This document shows positions 11,615-20,792 of a stretch of 64,000 bases of DNA, in pieces. This DNA comes from Rhodospirillaceae bacterium LM-1 (GTDB lineage: Bacteria; Pseudomonadota; Alphaproteobacteria; Rhodospirillales; WMHbin7): NCBI GenBank assembly GCA_902725215.1, contig CACUVI010000001.1, positions 372,001 through 436,000 on the forward strand, read 5' to 3'. The translations under genes and the position numbers were made by a program. Below the pieces are notes generated by a model. That model was given only the letters and a program-made list of their open reading frames with translations, was not told the origin of the DNA and ran no database searches. How positions within the stretch are numbered: the stretch's first letter is position 1; each line of letters starts with the position of its first letter.

Positions 11615-12247
11615 ATGCCCCTGAAGCTCGACCCACCGCACGACTGCGCCTTGTGCCCAAGGCTGGCGGCCTTTCTGGCTGGCAACCGGGCGGCGCATCC
11701 CGATTGGCACAATGCCCCCGTTCCCGCTTTCGGCCCGCTGGACGCCCGGTTGCTGATCGTGGGCTTGGCGCCGGGCCTGAAAGGCGCCAACCGCACGGGA
11801 AGGCCCTTTACCGGCGATTATGCGGGCGATCTGCTCTACGCCACGCTCATTAAACTTGGACTGGCCAAGGGCGCATACGGGCAACGCCCCGATGACGGTC
11901 TTCAGCTGATGGGATGTAGAATTACCAACGCCGTGCGCTGCGTGCCGCCCGAGAATAAACCCACCCCCGCCGAGGCCAAGACTTGCGGCCAGTTTCTAAA
12001 AGGCGAGATCGCGGCCATGCCGACACTTGCCTCGTTGTTGGTTTTGGGCCGCATTTCCCACGAAGCCAGCTTGCGCGCCTTGGGTCTGAAACCCAGCGCC
12101 TATGCCTTTGGACATGCAAAAATTCATGTTTTGCCCTCTGGAATCCGGCTGATCGATAGCTACCATTGTTCAAGGTACAACACGCAAACAAACCGGCTGA
12201 CGCCTGCCATGTTCGAAGAGGCCGTCAGGGCGGCAGCGCAAAATTGA
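11615..12247 (+). CDS. Uracil-DNA glycosylase, type 5 (UdgB-like) family
   Basis: Iron-sulfur uracil-DNA glycosylase, about 210 residues, that starts base-excision repair of deaminated cytosine. It shows CALCPRL near the N-terminus (cluster cysteines), the active-site region LIVGLAPGLKGANRTGRPFTG, and NAVRCVPPENKPTPAE. The type 5 form lacks the Asp/Asn of classical family 1 and acts on a broader set of damaged bases. Start is ATG at 11615, 11 bp after the NYN gene, so co-transcription is likely. Earlier in-frame starts lie inside the NYN gene and were rejected. Confidence 0.88.
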   Translation: MPLKLDPPHDCALCPRLAAFLAGNRAAHPDWHNAPVPAFGPLDARLLIVGLAPGLKGANRTGRPFTGDYAGDLLYATLIKLGLAKGAYGQRPDDGLQLMGCRITNAVRCVPPENKPTPAEAKTCGQFLKGEIAAMPTLASLLVLGRISHEASLRALGLKPSAYAFGHAKIHVLPSGIRLIDSYHCSRYNTQTNRLTPAMFEEAVRAAAQN

Positions 12248-12260
12248 TCAAGGTGTTTCA

Positions 12261-13244
12261 ATGAGTTACGGAAAGTTTATCGCTTCGCTTCTGGCAATCG
12301 GCCTTCTGCTGGCGCCATCATTCGCCGAAGCAAGGGCGGGCAAGGGTTTCAGCGGCGGCAGCCGCGGCCAGCGTAGCTATTCGGCCCCGCCCCCTACTCA
12401 GTCAGCCCCGGCTGCCAAACCCATGGAGCGCAGCGCCGCACCGGAACAGGCGCGCCCGCAGCAGGCAACCCCTTCTTCGCCTTCAGCATCGCCAATGGGG
12501 GCAGCCAGCCCCGGACGCTCCTTCTTCGGCGGCTTGATGGGCGGCATGGTCGGAGCCGGCATTCTGGGGCTTTTGCTCGGCAACGGCTTTGCAGGCGGCA
12601 TGGGCTTTGGCGGCATGCTGGGCGGGTTGCTGCAAATGGCCCTTCTGGGCGGGCTGGCCTATCTGGCCTTTTCCTTCTTCAGACGGCGCGGCTTCGGCGC
12701 GTCGCCGCAGCCCGCGATGGCTGGAGCGGGCGGCATGGGTCAACGCGTCCCCGATGAAGCGCCCACTCCGATCATCATGCAGCGGCAAGCCACGCCGAAC
12801 AACGCAAGTCAGGCCGCTCCCGCCATGTCGGCAGGAATGCCGCTGACGTTGCAGGCCCAGGATTTCGATAGCTTCGAACAGACACTGCATGGCGTGCAAT
12901 CGGCTTGGTCGCGCCGCGACCTTGAAGCTCTTGGCGAGCAGACCACCGATGAAATGCATGGCTATTTCAAGGAACTGCTGGCGGAATTGGACGGCGCGGG
13001 GCTTGAAAACCACATCGACAGCGTCAAGCTGGAGAAAGGCGATCTGTCCGAAAGCTGGAGCGAAGGCGGCGTCGATTTCGCCACCGTATCGCTGCGCTTC
13101 TCGGCGCTGGACTACACATTCGACAAGGCCTCGGGAAAAATCGTCGAAGGCAGCGACAGACAGCGCATGGAAGCCACCGAATATTGGACCTTCCGGCGCG
13201 AGAATTCAGACGGCTGGAAGCTCTCGGCCATTCAGCAGGTTTAG
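12261..13244 (+). CDS. Tim44-like domain membrane protein
   Basis: A 327-residue protein with an N-terminal hydrophobic signal/anchor (FIASLLAIGLLLAPSFAEA), a Gly/Pro/Ala-rich linker with SRGQRSYSAPPP, and a Gly-rich hydrophobic pair of segments near residues 90-135. It ends in a Tim44-like domain from about residue 195 (FDSFEQTLHGVQSAWSRRD) that finishes with EYWTFRRENSDGWKLSAIQQV. In mitochondria Tim44 tethers Hsp70 to the translocase; the bacterial role is not settled. The last 39 bp overlap the convergent GNAT gene tail to tail. Confidence 0.85.
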   Translation: MSYGKFIASLLAIGLLLAPSFAEARAGKGFSGGSRGQRSYSAPPPTQSAPAAKPMERSAAPEQARPQQATPSSPSASPMGAASPGRSFFGGLMGGMVGAGILGLLLGNGFAGGMGFGGMLGGLLQMALLGGLAYLAFSFFRRRGFGASPQPAMAGAGGMGQRVPDEAPTPIIMQRQATPNNASQAAPAMSAGMPLTLQAQDFDSFEQTLHGVQSAWSRRDLEALGEQTTDEMHGYFKELLAELDGAGLENHIDSVKLEKGDLSESWSEGGVDFATVSLRFSALDYTFDKASGKIVEGSDRQRMEATEYWTFRRENSDGWKLSAIQQV

Positions 13245-13718
13245 GCGATAGAACTTGCTGTCCACCGCCATCAGAGGAAAGCTGGCGGGAAGGTCCTGCT
13301 TGGATATTTCCATGAACCCGTTCTTTTCGTAGAAGCGATGGGCGGCCAGAAAGGCCGCCGTCGTGCCGAGATAGACTTCCGCCACGCCTGCCTTTCTGGC
13401 GTCCGAAAGCAAGCGTTCCAACAATTGCCGCGCAACGCCCCCATGGCCGCGATAAGCGGCGGCCACAAACATTTTGCGCAGCGCCGCCATTCGGTTGCCG
13501 ATATCCTTGAGGGCAATGGTGCCGACGATCTTACCATCCGCCTCAGCCACCCAGAAGTTGCCCATTCCTTGCTGATAGAAATCGGGGATCGAGCTTAAAT
13601 CCGGTTGTTGCTCGACCGTAATTTGGATTGCGAATTCATCTTGCTGGATCGGCAGAATGACGGCGACGATCCCCGCTTCGTCGCCAGGCTTGTAAGCGCG
13701 GATCGAAACAACGGCCAT
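13206..13718 (-). CDS. GNAT family N-acetyltransferase
   Basis: A 170-residue GNAT-fold protein that would transfer an acetyl group from acetyl-CoA; the acceptor is unknown. The acetyl-CoA loop is seen in KMFVAAAYRGHGGVARQLLE (usual pattern Q/RxxGxG/A), with VAEADGKIVGTIALKDI before it and the C-terminal YEKNGF motif common to the family. The gene overlaps the end of the Tim44-like gene by 39 bp, so its C-terminus (LLNGRELPAV) is coded on the opposite strand of the Tim44 tail. It is divergent from the 13820 gene. Confidence 0.88.
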   Translation of the reverse strand: MAVVSIRAYKPGDEAGIVAVILPIQQDEFAIQITVEQQPDLSSIPDFYQQGMGNFWVAEADGKIVGTIALKDIGNRMAALRKMFVAAAYRGHGGVARQLLERLLSDARKAGVAEVYLGTTAAFLAAHRFYEKNGFMEISKQDLPASFPLMAVDSKFYRLNLLNGRELPAV

Positions 13719-13819
13719 CCATCCCCCCTATATCGAACGAAACATAATAGTTCAAAGAAATGTTACACCAACCAATCGTCTTGAAGGAACGGCGCAAGAA
13801 GCGATAGCATTGCCGATTC

Positions 13820-15388
13820 ATGATGGGGGTTGGCGCTGTGCCTGGGCCGGAATCACAAGGCGATCCATTGGAGCTTCTGCGAAGCCGTCAGCCTGCGCCA
13901 AGAAGCGCCGACGCGCAGCCCTGCCGCTCGGAATGCCATAAGCTGTTGGCGCTTGTCGATGCGCTCACCTCGGCAAGACCCGCTTTTGCTCCCGCCTTTT
14001 CCGACTGGCACCAGCAAGCGAACGACCTGCTTGGTTCCCAGGATTTGGAGACGCTGGCCGGTGAGGCGCGGCTTGAAGATATGGCTTTGGCGCTTAGGCG
14101 CATCTGGCTAGGCCTAGCCCATTCCTTTGCGGACCGGCCCATGAAATCGCCGCCGCATCTTGAAGATGTGGCGCTCCCTTTCAGCAAGGATCTGACCAAC
14201 TACGTCTATGAGCGGGTGCTGTCCCCCAGTCGGCTGGAGGAACGTTGCCAAAAACGATATCCGCCCGTCGCAGGCTGGGAATCCAGATTCTGTCTGTTTT
14301 CCAGCGCCATGGGCGCGCTGACGAATCTATTGCAGGTTCTGCCCCGCTTCCTATCAGCCAAGGGCGAGACGCCACGCTGGGATTCCTTTATCGGTTATTA
14401 CGAAACGGAACGGCTGCTGCGCCTGCACGATCAGCGGGGAGTGTATTGTCGCCGCTATCGCAAGCATGACGGCTTGCTCGAACGCGTCGCCAGCGGCAAG
14501 ACCGATATCCTGCTGGTCGAACCTTCGATGTACGACTGGGACCAAACGGTGCTGGACCCAGGGCTTCTGGTGCAAGCGATCCTGGAGCGCCCGCTCGACC
14601 GCCCGCTGGCGCTGATTCTGGACACTTCTTTGCTAGGCCCCGCCTTTCGGATGGAAGACCTGCTCAGGGCGCTTGAGCGATCATGCCCGCTTCTGGCGAT
14701 CGAATTGCGCTCGGGCCTTAAACTCGATCAGGAAGGGCTGGAATTGTCGAATGTCGGCATCGTGCGGCTATTTACCCGTGAAGGCGCGGCAAACGGCATT
14801 TTCGCAACGCAACGATGGCTGCGCCACATGAACAGCGCACGAAAAATCTTCGGACACGCCTTGTCGCTGGACGAAATGGCCATCTTGGATCTGCCCTGGT
14901 TCAGCGACCCGCAACGGCTTGACAATTATGCGGCGCAGGTCTTTTCAAACAACGCCCGGCTGGCTGCAGCCTTGTCGCATGCGGATAGTCTATTCGCCCG
15001 CATCGCCCATCCCAGCCTGACCGGTCAGGCTGAATGGCAATGGGCGCAATCGCCTTTCGTCATTGCCCATCTGCAAGACGTCGAGGACCGGCAGGACAAC
15101 CGCAACCTGCTCGAATCCGTCATCTACCACGAAGCCAAGCGGCGCGGCTTGACCGTTTATCTTGGGTCTAGTTTCGGGTTTCGCCATCATCGTTTCGAGA
15201 TCGTGCTTCCCGAAGGGTACGAGAGGCCGGATGGAAGCAGCCGCGGCTTCCTGAAGATCGCCATGGGGCACCGCGAGGGGCCATCCTGCGACGGTTTCAT
15301 CCAGTTGTTGTGCGAAATTTCGGCACATGGCGATTTTCAGGCCCTGCGCCAAAGATATCCCGATCTTGGGCCACTGCGGCCAAAATAA
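13820..15388 (+). CDS. Unassigned protein resembling a diverged fold-type-I PLP enzyme
   Basis: I do not recognise this 522-residue protein as a named family. Its order of motifs recalls Cys/Met-metabolism PLP enzymes: FSSAMGALTNLLQVL near residue 160 (cf. the SGMaAi loop), DILLVEPSMYDW near 229, LALILDTSLLGPAF with Asp268 (cf. vDNTfatP), and IELRSGLKLDQEGLE with Lys301 (cf. the PLP-lysine SxTKY). A tail region of ARLAAALSHADSL with IAHPSL follows. The first 110 residues are a helical extension with no match I know. If correct, Lys301 could bind PLP, but identity is very low. It is a lone gene between a divergent GNAT and a convergent sulfite-oxidase-like gene. Confidence 0.55.
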   Translation: MMGVGAVPGPESQGDPLELLRSRQPAPRSADAQPCRSECHKLLALVDALTSARPAFAPAFSDWHQQANDLLGSQDLETLAGEARLEDMALALRRIWLGLAHSFADRPMKSPPHLEDVALPFSKDLTNYVYERVLSPSRLEERCQKRYPPVAGWESRFCLFSSAMGALTNLLQVLPRFLSAKGETPRWDSFIGYYETERLLRLHDQRGVYCRRYRKHDGLLERVASGKTDILLVEPSMYDWDQTVLDPGLLVQAILERPLDRPLALILDTSLLGPAFRMEDLLRALERSCPLLAIELRSGLKLDQEGLELSNVGIVRLFTREGAANGIFATQRWLRHMNSARKIFGHALSLDEMAILDLPWFSDPQRLDNYAAQVFSNNARLAAALSHADSLFARIAHPSLTGQAEWQWAQSPFVIAHLQDVEDRQDNRNLLESVIYHEAKRRGLTVYLGSSFGFRHHRFEIVLPEGYERPDGSSRGFLKIAMGHREGPSCDGFIQLLCEISAHGDFQALRQRYPDLGPLRPK

Positions 15389-15394
15389 CAGGGC

Positions 15395-16039
15395 CTACGA
15401 ATAGCGCTCTTCTTTCCAGGGATCGGCGTCGTTGTGATAGCCGCGCACCTCCCAATAGCCCGGCTGGTCTGTATCCAGGAAGGCGATGGAGCGCACCCAT
15501 TTGGCGCTTTTCCAAAAATAGAGTTTTGGGATGATCGGGCGCACGGGTCCGCCGTGATCGCGATCAATCGGCTTGCCGTTCCAGCTATGGGCCAGCAGCA
15601 CATCGTCATCGTCAAAGCGCGACAAGGGCACATTGGTCGTATAGCTGTCATAGGACTTAAAAAGCAGGAACTTGGCCTCGGCCTTCGGCTTGACCACCTC
15701 GAGCAGGCGTTTTGCCGACACGCCGCCCCACACGCCGTCATACATGCTCCAACTGGTCACGCAATGAATGTCGGCCTTGATCTCCACCTGCGGCTGGGCC
15801 TGAAAATCCTCCCATGTCCAGGTAAGGGGATTCTCAATCAGCCCCGTTACGTTAAGCGTCCAGTCCTTCAGGGGAATGTGTGGCTTCATGCCAAGATCAA
15901 GCACCGGCCAGCCGTCGGTCTTGTGCTGCCCTGGCGGCAGGCGCGATTTCTTCTTGGGCGCATCGCCGGACTGGTGCTTGCCCTCGCGGGCCCAACGCTC
16001 CTTAGCGGCGATCAGTTTTTCGTCCAGCTCGTTGGTCAT
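15395..16039 (-). CDS. Sulfite oxidase-like molybdopterin oxidoreductase
   Basis: A 214-residue protein with the Moco-binding fold of the sulfite oxidase/MsrP superfamily. The molybdenum-ligating Cys is in ADIHCVTSWSMYDGVWGG, and DVLLAHSWNGKPIDRDHGGP and KSAKWVRSIAFLD follow as in the family. No signal peptide is visible: it begins MTNELDEKLIAAKERWAREG, so it is probably cytoplasmic, unlike MsrP. The C-terminal dimerisation domain of true sulfite oxidases is absent. The substrate is unknown. It lies 35 bp downstream of smpB and probably shares its transcript. Confidence 0.86.
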   Translation of the reverse strand: MTNELDEKLIAAKERWAREGKHQSGDAPKKKSRLPPGQHKTDGWPVLDLGMKPHIPLKDWTLNVTGLIENPLTWTWEDFQAQPQVEIKADIHCVTSWSMYDGVWGGVSAKRLLEVVKPKAEAKFLLFKSYDSYTTNVPLSRFDDDDVLLAHSWNGKPIDRDHGGPVRPIIPKLYFWKSAKWVRSIAFLDTDQPGYWEVRGYHNDADPWKEERYS

Positions 16040-16074
16040 CTTTGTTGTCCCTCAAACGCCGGGCGGGTTGCGCC

Positions 16075-16548
16075 CTAATTCTTGTCGCGCATCAGGCGGC
16101 CCTTCTCGCGGTTCCAGTCGCGCTCTTTTTCGCTCTCGCGCTTGTCGTGCAGCTTCTTGCCCTTGGCGACACCCAAGGAAACCTTGGCAAGGCCGCGAGG
16201 ATTGAAAAACAGGGCCAGCGGCACCAGCGTCATGCCTTCCCTGGTCACGGCCCCCATCAGTTTCTTCATTTCCTTCTTGTGCAACAGCAGCTTACGCGGG
16301 CGTCTTGGCTCGTGCCCGAAAGGCGAACGGTTCTGATATTCCGGGATATAGGCATTGAAGAGATAAAGTTCACCCCCCATCGGCCCGGCATAGGCTTCGT
16401 TGATATTGCCCTTGCCCAGACGCAGCGATTTCACCTCGGTGCCGGCCAGAATGATGCCCGCCTCGAGCTTCTCCAAGATCGCGTAATTATAGCGCGCCTG
16501 TCGGTTTTGGGCTGACGGCGGCGGACTTGGCTTGGCTGGCTTTGCCAT
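16075..16548 (-). CDS. smpB: SsrA-binding protein SmpB
   Basis: Binds tmRNA and brings it to stalled ribosomes for trans-translation. The 157-residue protein shows the core [56 protein letters not shown] and the basic C-terminal tail [17 protein letters not shown]. The N-terminal PAKPSPPPS extension is unstructured. It is 9 bp downstream of dapA, an order often seen in alphaproteobacteria, and is likely in the same operon. Confidence 0.96.
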   Translation of the reverse strand: MAKPAKPSPPPSAQNRQARYNYAILEKLEAGIILAGTEVKSLRLGKGNINEAYAGPMGGELYLFNAYIPEYQNRSPFGHEPRRPRKLLLHKKEMKKLMGAVTREGMTLVPLALFFNPRGLAKVSLGVAKGKKLHDKRESEKERDWNREKGRLMRDKN

Positions 16549-16557
16549 GATGAAAGA

Positions 16558-17433
16558 TCAGATCAGCCCGGCATGCGCCATGGCCGACTTCACCTTCTCC
16601 TTGGCGCCGTCCGTGATGGGAGCCAGCGGCAAACGCACATCCGCCCTGCCCTTGCCCAACAGCGACACGGCGTATTTGATCGGCGTGGGATTGGTCTCGA
16701 CGAACAGGGCCTCGTGCAACGGCATCAATTTCTCGTTGATGCTCATGGCCGTGGCAAGGTCGCCCTTGGCAAAGGCGGCATGCATGCGCGACAGCAGTCC
16801 GGGCGCCACATTGGCGGTGACCGAGATGCAGCCAGCGCCCCCCTGGGCCAGGAAAGGCAATTGGGTGCCATCTTCGCCCGACAGCAGACAGAACCCCGCC
16901 TTGCAGGCGTGCTTGGTCTTCAGCACGCGGCCAAGATCGTTGGTGGCGTCCTTGACGCCCACGATGTTGGGCAATTGCGACAAGCGGGCCATGGTCTCGA
17001 CTGTCATGTCGATCACACAGCGACCGGGAATGTTGTAGATGATGATCGGAATCTCGACCGCGTCGTTGATCGCCTTGTAGTGCAGATACAGGCCCTCCTG
17101 CGTCGGCTTGTTGTAATAGGGCGTCACCACCAAGGCAGCGCTGGCTCCCGCCTTCTTAGCGTGGCGGGTCAGTTCGATGGCCTCGGCCGTCGAATTCGAC
17201 CCCGTGCCCGCGATCACCGGCACCTTGCCAGCGGCAGCCTCGACAGCCAGTTCAACCACCCTGTGATGCTCGTCATGGGTAAGCGTCGGCGATTCGCCCG
17301 TGGTGCCGCAAGGCACGATGCCGCCCACCCCTTCGGCGATGGCCCAGGCCGCCAGCGCCTGAAAGGCTTTCTCGTCCACGCGCCCTTCGGGCGTGAAGGG
17401 CGTAACCAGGGCGGGGATGGGACCTTTGAACAT
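16558..17433 (-). CDS. dapA: 4-hydroxy-tetrahydrodipicolinate synthase DapA
   Basis: Condenses pyruvate with aspartate semialdehyde, the first committed step to diaminopimelate and lysine. The 291-residue protein has [23 protein letters not shown], the catalytic Tyr in [11 protein letters not shown], and the Schiff-base Lys in [14 protein letters not shown]. The start is ATG at 17433 ([13 protein letters not shown]); a longer open frame upstream has no family similarity and enters the divergent lytic transglycosylase promoter. It is followed by smpB. Confidence 0.96.
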   Translation of the reverse strand: MFKGPIPALVTPFTPEGRVDEKAFQALAAWAIAEGVGGIVPCGTTGESPTLTHDEHHRVVELAVEAAAGKVPVIAGTGSNSTAEAIELTRHAKKAGASAALVVTPYYNKPTQEGLYLHYKAINDAVEIPIIIYNIPGRCVIDMTVETMARLSQLPNIVGVKDATNDLGRVLKTKHACKAGFCLLSGEDGTQLPFLAQGGAGCISVTANVAPGLLSRMHAAFAKGDLATAMSINEKLMPLHEALFVETNPTPIKYAVSLLGKGRADVRLPLAPITDGAKEKVKSAMAHAGLI

Positions 17434-17565
17434 GGGATCGTTCCTTAAGCGCAAATTAACGAGGGCCTGAGAACATACCCGCACCAGCCCAAGCGGGCAA
17501 GCGGGTGAAGTGCTTGTTGCGCCATGCCGCACGCTCTATCATGGGGCGCTGAAATCGAGCTTGTG

Positions 17566-19611
17566 ATGAAGATGCGTCTCCTTGCCCCCTTGTGCGTTCT
17601 GTTGGCCTTGGCTGTGCCGGGCGCTGCCTTGGCCAGCAAGCCCAAGGGCAAGTCGGCCGCTCCGCCCGCCCGCTCATCCCAGCAGCCCAAGACAGTCAAA
17701 CAGCTTGCCCCGCCGCCGGTTGCCGCCAAACAGACCAGCCCAGCGCTTGAGGCTTTGAAGCTGGCCGACGACGGAAAATGGCCGCAGGCCCGCCAGATGG
17801 CCGACGCTTCGGGCAACCGGCTGGCCATAAAACTGGTTCGCTGGCTGGATGCGGCAAGACCCAATTCCGGCGCCACCTTCCTTGAAGTCACCCAACTGCT
17901 GGCGGAAAATCCAGGCTGGCCGCAACCGGCCCTGATGCAGCGCCGGGCCGAGGAAGCGATCACGCTGGCCACGCCCAACGATCAGCTTCTGTCTTGGTTT
18001 GACGCCAGCAAGCCAGTTACCGCCGATGGCGGCATGGCCTATGGGGCGGCCCTGATGGCGGCGGGACGCGCCGAGGAAGCCCAGAAAGTGCTGCGCGCCA
18101 CTTGGATTGAGGAGAATTTCGGCATTCTTCAGGAGCGCGCCTTCCTGGCGAAACACCGCGAATTGCTGACCCCGGAAGACCATCTTGCCCGCATGAAGCG
18201 CTTGTTGTGGGAAGAGCAGACGCAGGCCGCCGAACGTCTGATGCTGTTCATGGACGGCGACGGGCGTCATCTGGCCCATGCCCGCATGATGCTGATGAAG
18301 GGCAAGGGAACGCCCGTCCAGGCGCTGGAAAGCGTGCCCGAGAAATTGCGCACCGATCCGGGATTGCTGTTCGACTGCGTGCGCTGGTACAGGCGCAAGG
18401 ACATGTACGAAGAAGCCTTCCGCATCTTCCGACAAGCGCCTGACAATTTGGAACGGCCTGATATTTGGTGGACGGAAAGGGCCGTCTTGGCTAGACGCGC
18501 CTTGCAAATGGGTTTCATTTCGGATGCCTACGCCATCGCCAGCAAGCACAAGATTGGCGGCGGCATCGATTATGCCGAGGCCGAGTGGCTGGCGGGATGG
18601 ATTGCCCTGCGCTTCCTATCGGAAAAAGAATCCGCCCTGGCGCATTTCTCCAACATGGCCAATCACGCGCAATCCTCGATGGGCAAGTCGCGCGCCGCCT
18701 ATTGGATGGGCCGAGCCGCCAGCGCCCTGGACAAGAAGGACGAGGCGAAAGCGGCTTATCGGCAGGCCGCCTTGTTCGTCACCACCTATTACGGCCAGCT
18801 GGCTAACGAGCAATTGGGACCCGAGCAAGGCTGGATATTGCCCGCCGACCCGCAGCCGACCGAGGAAGAGAGGACGCGCTTTTTCGAAAGCGAACTGACC
18901 CAAGCCATCGACCTGATGGCGGACGCCCAAACGCCCAATCTGGCCCGCCCATTCCTGCAAAGACTTCTGGAAAATGCGGGGACGCCGGGCCTGAAGGCGC
19001 TGGCCGTCGCCAAGGCGGACAGACTGGGACGGATCGAGATAACCGTCAGCCTAGCCAGACGAGCCGACCGCACAGGCGTGACCCTGACCAACCCCGGCTG
19101 GCCGGTGCCCCCCTATGAGTTGCCCGAAGGCGGCCCCGAAAAGGCGCTGATCCTGGCCTTGATCCGCCAAGAAAGCGGCTTTCACGCCGAAGCAGTCAGT
19201 TCGGTCGGCGCCAAAGGGCTGATGCAATTGATGCCCGCCACGGCCAAGGGAGTGGCGCGCGGCCTAAACATTTCGCTGGGTCCCAACTCGCTGACCAAAG
19301 ACCCATCACTCAATATCCGGCTGGGAACCAGTTATCTGCAAGGCCTGCTCGAAGACTTCAAAGGGTCCTACATCATGGCCTTGGCGGGTTACAATGCTGG
19401 ACCGCACCGCGTGACAAAATGGGTGCGCGATTACGGCGATCCCAGGGAACCCGATGTCGATGCCGTCGATTGGGTGGAAATGATCCCCTTTTCGGAAACC
19501 AGGGGCTATGTGCAACGGGTGATGGAAAACGTCCAAATCTATCGCAGGCGCCTGGGGACCGAAACCTCCACCGTGGCCTTGCTGTTCGATTTGAAACGCC
19601 GCCAGGACTGA
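17566..19611 (+). CDS. Soluble lytic murein transglycosylase (Slt70-like)
   Basis: Periplasmic enzyme that cleaves peptidoglycan glycan strands to 1,6-anhydro products. A signal peptide (MKMRLLAPLCVLLALAVPGA, then ALA) is followed by a long alpha-helical superhelix, in which SRAAYWMGRAASALDKKDEA marks repeat-like helices. The C-terminal SLT domain starts near residue 515, with the catalytic Glu in LALIRQESGFHAEA, then GAKGLMQLMPATA and LAGYNAGPHRVTKW. I chose ATG 17566 because it gives a clean signal peptide; ATG 17524 adds 14 unlikely residues. It is divergent from dapA. Confidence 0.93.
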   Translation: MKMRLLAPLCVLLALAVPGAALASKPKGKSAAPPARSSQQPKTVKQLAPPPVAAKQTSPALEALKLADDGKWPQARQMADASGNRLAIKLVRWLDAARPNSGATFLEVTQLLAENPGWPQPALMQRRAEEAITLATPNDQLLSWFDASKPVTADGGMAYGAALMAAGRAEEAQKVLRATWIEENFGILQERAFLAKHRELLTPEDHLARMKRLLWEEQTQAAERLMLFMDGDGRHLAHARMMLMKGKGTPVQALESVPEKLRTDPGLLFDCVRWYRRKDMYEEAFRIFRQAPDNLERPDIWWTERAVLARRALQMGFISDAYAIASKHKIGGGIDYAEAEWLAGWIALRFLSEKESALAHFSNMANHAQSSMGKSRAAYWMGRAASALDKKDEAKAAYRQAALFVTTYYGQLANEQLGPEQGWILPADPQPTEEERTRFFESELTQAIDLMADAQTPNLARPFLQRLLENAGTPGLKALAVAKADRLGRIEITVSLARRADRTGVTLTNPGWPVPPYELPEGGPEKALILALIRQESGFHAEAVSSVGAKGLMQLMPATAKGVARGLNISLGPNSLTKDPSLNIRLGTSYLQGLLEDFKGSYIMALAGYNAGPHRVTKWVRDYGDPREPDVDAVDWVEMIPFSETRGYVQRVMENVQIYRRRLGTETSTVALLFDLKRRQD

Positions 19612-19614
19612 CGG

Positions 19615-20286
19615 ATGCAAAGACCGAAAATCGTCGTCTTCGACGCCTATGGCACCTTGTTCGACGTGGCCGCCGCCGTGCGGCGCTTATCTTCCAAACT
19701 TGATGGACAGGACAAGGCGCTGGCGGGTCTGTGGCGACAAAAGCAGTTGGAATATACTTGGCTGCGCAGCCTGCGGGGCGATTTCGTCGATTTCGAACAA
19801 GTGACGGGCGAAGCGCTGGATTGGTCGCTTTCCTCCCAGGGCCTGGATGTGGCGGCCTTGCACGCGCCCTTGATGGCCCTTTACCGCCAGCTTGACGCCT
19901 ATCCCGACGCAAAAGAGACGCTGGAGAGGCTTAAATCCGCAGGAATGCGAACCGCCATTCTGTCAAACGGATCGCAATCGATGCTGGATGCCGCCATCGC
20001 CAGCGCCGGAATTGGGGCGGTTCTGGATGACGTGCTGTCGGTGGATCGGCTGCGCATCTACAAGCCGCATCCCTCGGTCTATGCCATGGTCGAAGACCGA
20101 TGCCAAGCCAAACCCAGCGAGACGGTTTTCGTATCCGGCAATTTTTGGGACGCCTCGGCAGGGGCAGCTTTCGGCTTTCATGCCATCTGGATCAACCGCG
20201 CGAACGCCCTGCCCGAGCCGCTGCCCGGACGGCCCAAGGCGACCATCGGCCAACTGGCGGATTTGAACGCCCTGTTAAAGCTATAG
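19615..20286 (+). CDS. HAD-superfamily (S)-2-haloacid dehalogenase-like hydrolase
   Basis: A 223-residue HAD hydrolase of the type II haloacid dehalogenase group. The nucleophile Asp10 is in VVFDAYGTLFDV, which is the wording typical of L-2-haloacid dehalogenases. Next come MRTAILSNGSQSML (motif II Ser/Asn), the Lys in RIYKPHPSVYAMVE, and ETVFVSGNFWDASAGAAFGF. The real substrate may be a phosphate or haloacid; the sequence cannot decide. It starts 3 bp after the lytic transglycosylase, so co-transcription is likely, without an obvious functional link. Confidence 0.88.
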   Translation: MQRPKIVVFDAYGTLFDVAAAVRRLSSKLDGQDKALAGLWRQKQLEYTWLRSLRGDFVDFEQVTGEALDWSLSSQGLDVAALHAPLMALYRQLDAYPDAKETLERLKSAGMRTAILSNGSQSMLDAAIASAGIGAVLDDVLSVDRLRIYKPHPSVYAMVEDRCQAKPSETVFVSGNFWDASAGAAFGFHAIWINRANALPEPLPGRPKATIGQLADLNALLKL

Positions 20287-20288
20287 AT

Positions 20289-20792
20289 TTAGGCCGAAGC
20301 CGCCTTCAGGTCGGACGAGAAGGTCAGCGTGGGAATGCTGGCCGCCACGTCGTTGACGGCGGGAATGACCGCCGTGTCCTGCGTCTTGTCCATGCGGCCA
20401 CAATGGCCTTCCAGGAAGGCGCCCGGCTCGATGGCCAGACTTTCATGCGCGATGTCGCCCACCACGCGGGCGGTGGCCGCCAGGAACACCGAACGGGCGC
20501 GAATCTGACCGGTCAGCGTGCCATGCACGCGCACCATGTCGGCAATGATTTCCCCGGTCACGGCGCCCGACTGGCCGATCACCAGCACTTGGCAGCGAAT
20601 ATCGCCCTCGATGACGCCATCGACATGAATCTCGCCCTTGCTGGTCAGATCGCCAACCATGCGCAGATCGTTGCTGATGATCGATGGCGGGACAGGCTTG
20701 GCGGCCTCGCCGGGTTTCGCTGGCGATGAGGATATGGACTGCACCGAAGCCTGCCCATTATTCGCCGACTTACTGCTGCTCTTTGAGAACAT
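20289..20792 (-). CDS. Bactofilin (polymer-forming cytoskeletal protein)
   Basis: A 167-residue bactofilin. A disordered Ser/Pro-rich N-terminus (MFSKSSSKSANNGQASVQS) is followed by a right-handed beta-helix core from about residue 38: LRMVGDLTSKGEIHVDGVI, EGDIRCQVLVIGQSGAV and GEIIADMVRVHGTLTGQI, with a rung about every 17 residues. It forms nucleotide-independent filaments that position cell-wall enzymes. It sits immediately downstream of, and overlaps by 23 bp, an M23 peptidase gene; bactofilin-M23 pairs are a recurrent arrangement in cell-shape control. Confidence 0.93.
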   Translation of the reverse strand: MFSKSSSKSANNGQASVQSISSSPAKPGEAAKPVPPSIISNDLRMVGDLTSKGEIHVDGVIEGDIRCQVLVIGQSGAVTGEIIADMVRVHGTLTGQIRARSVFLAATARVVGDIAHESLAIEPGAFLEGHCGRMDKTQDTAVIPAVNDVAASIPTLTFSSDLKAASA

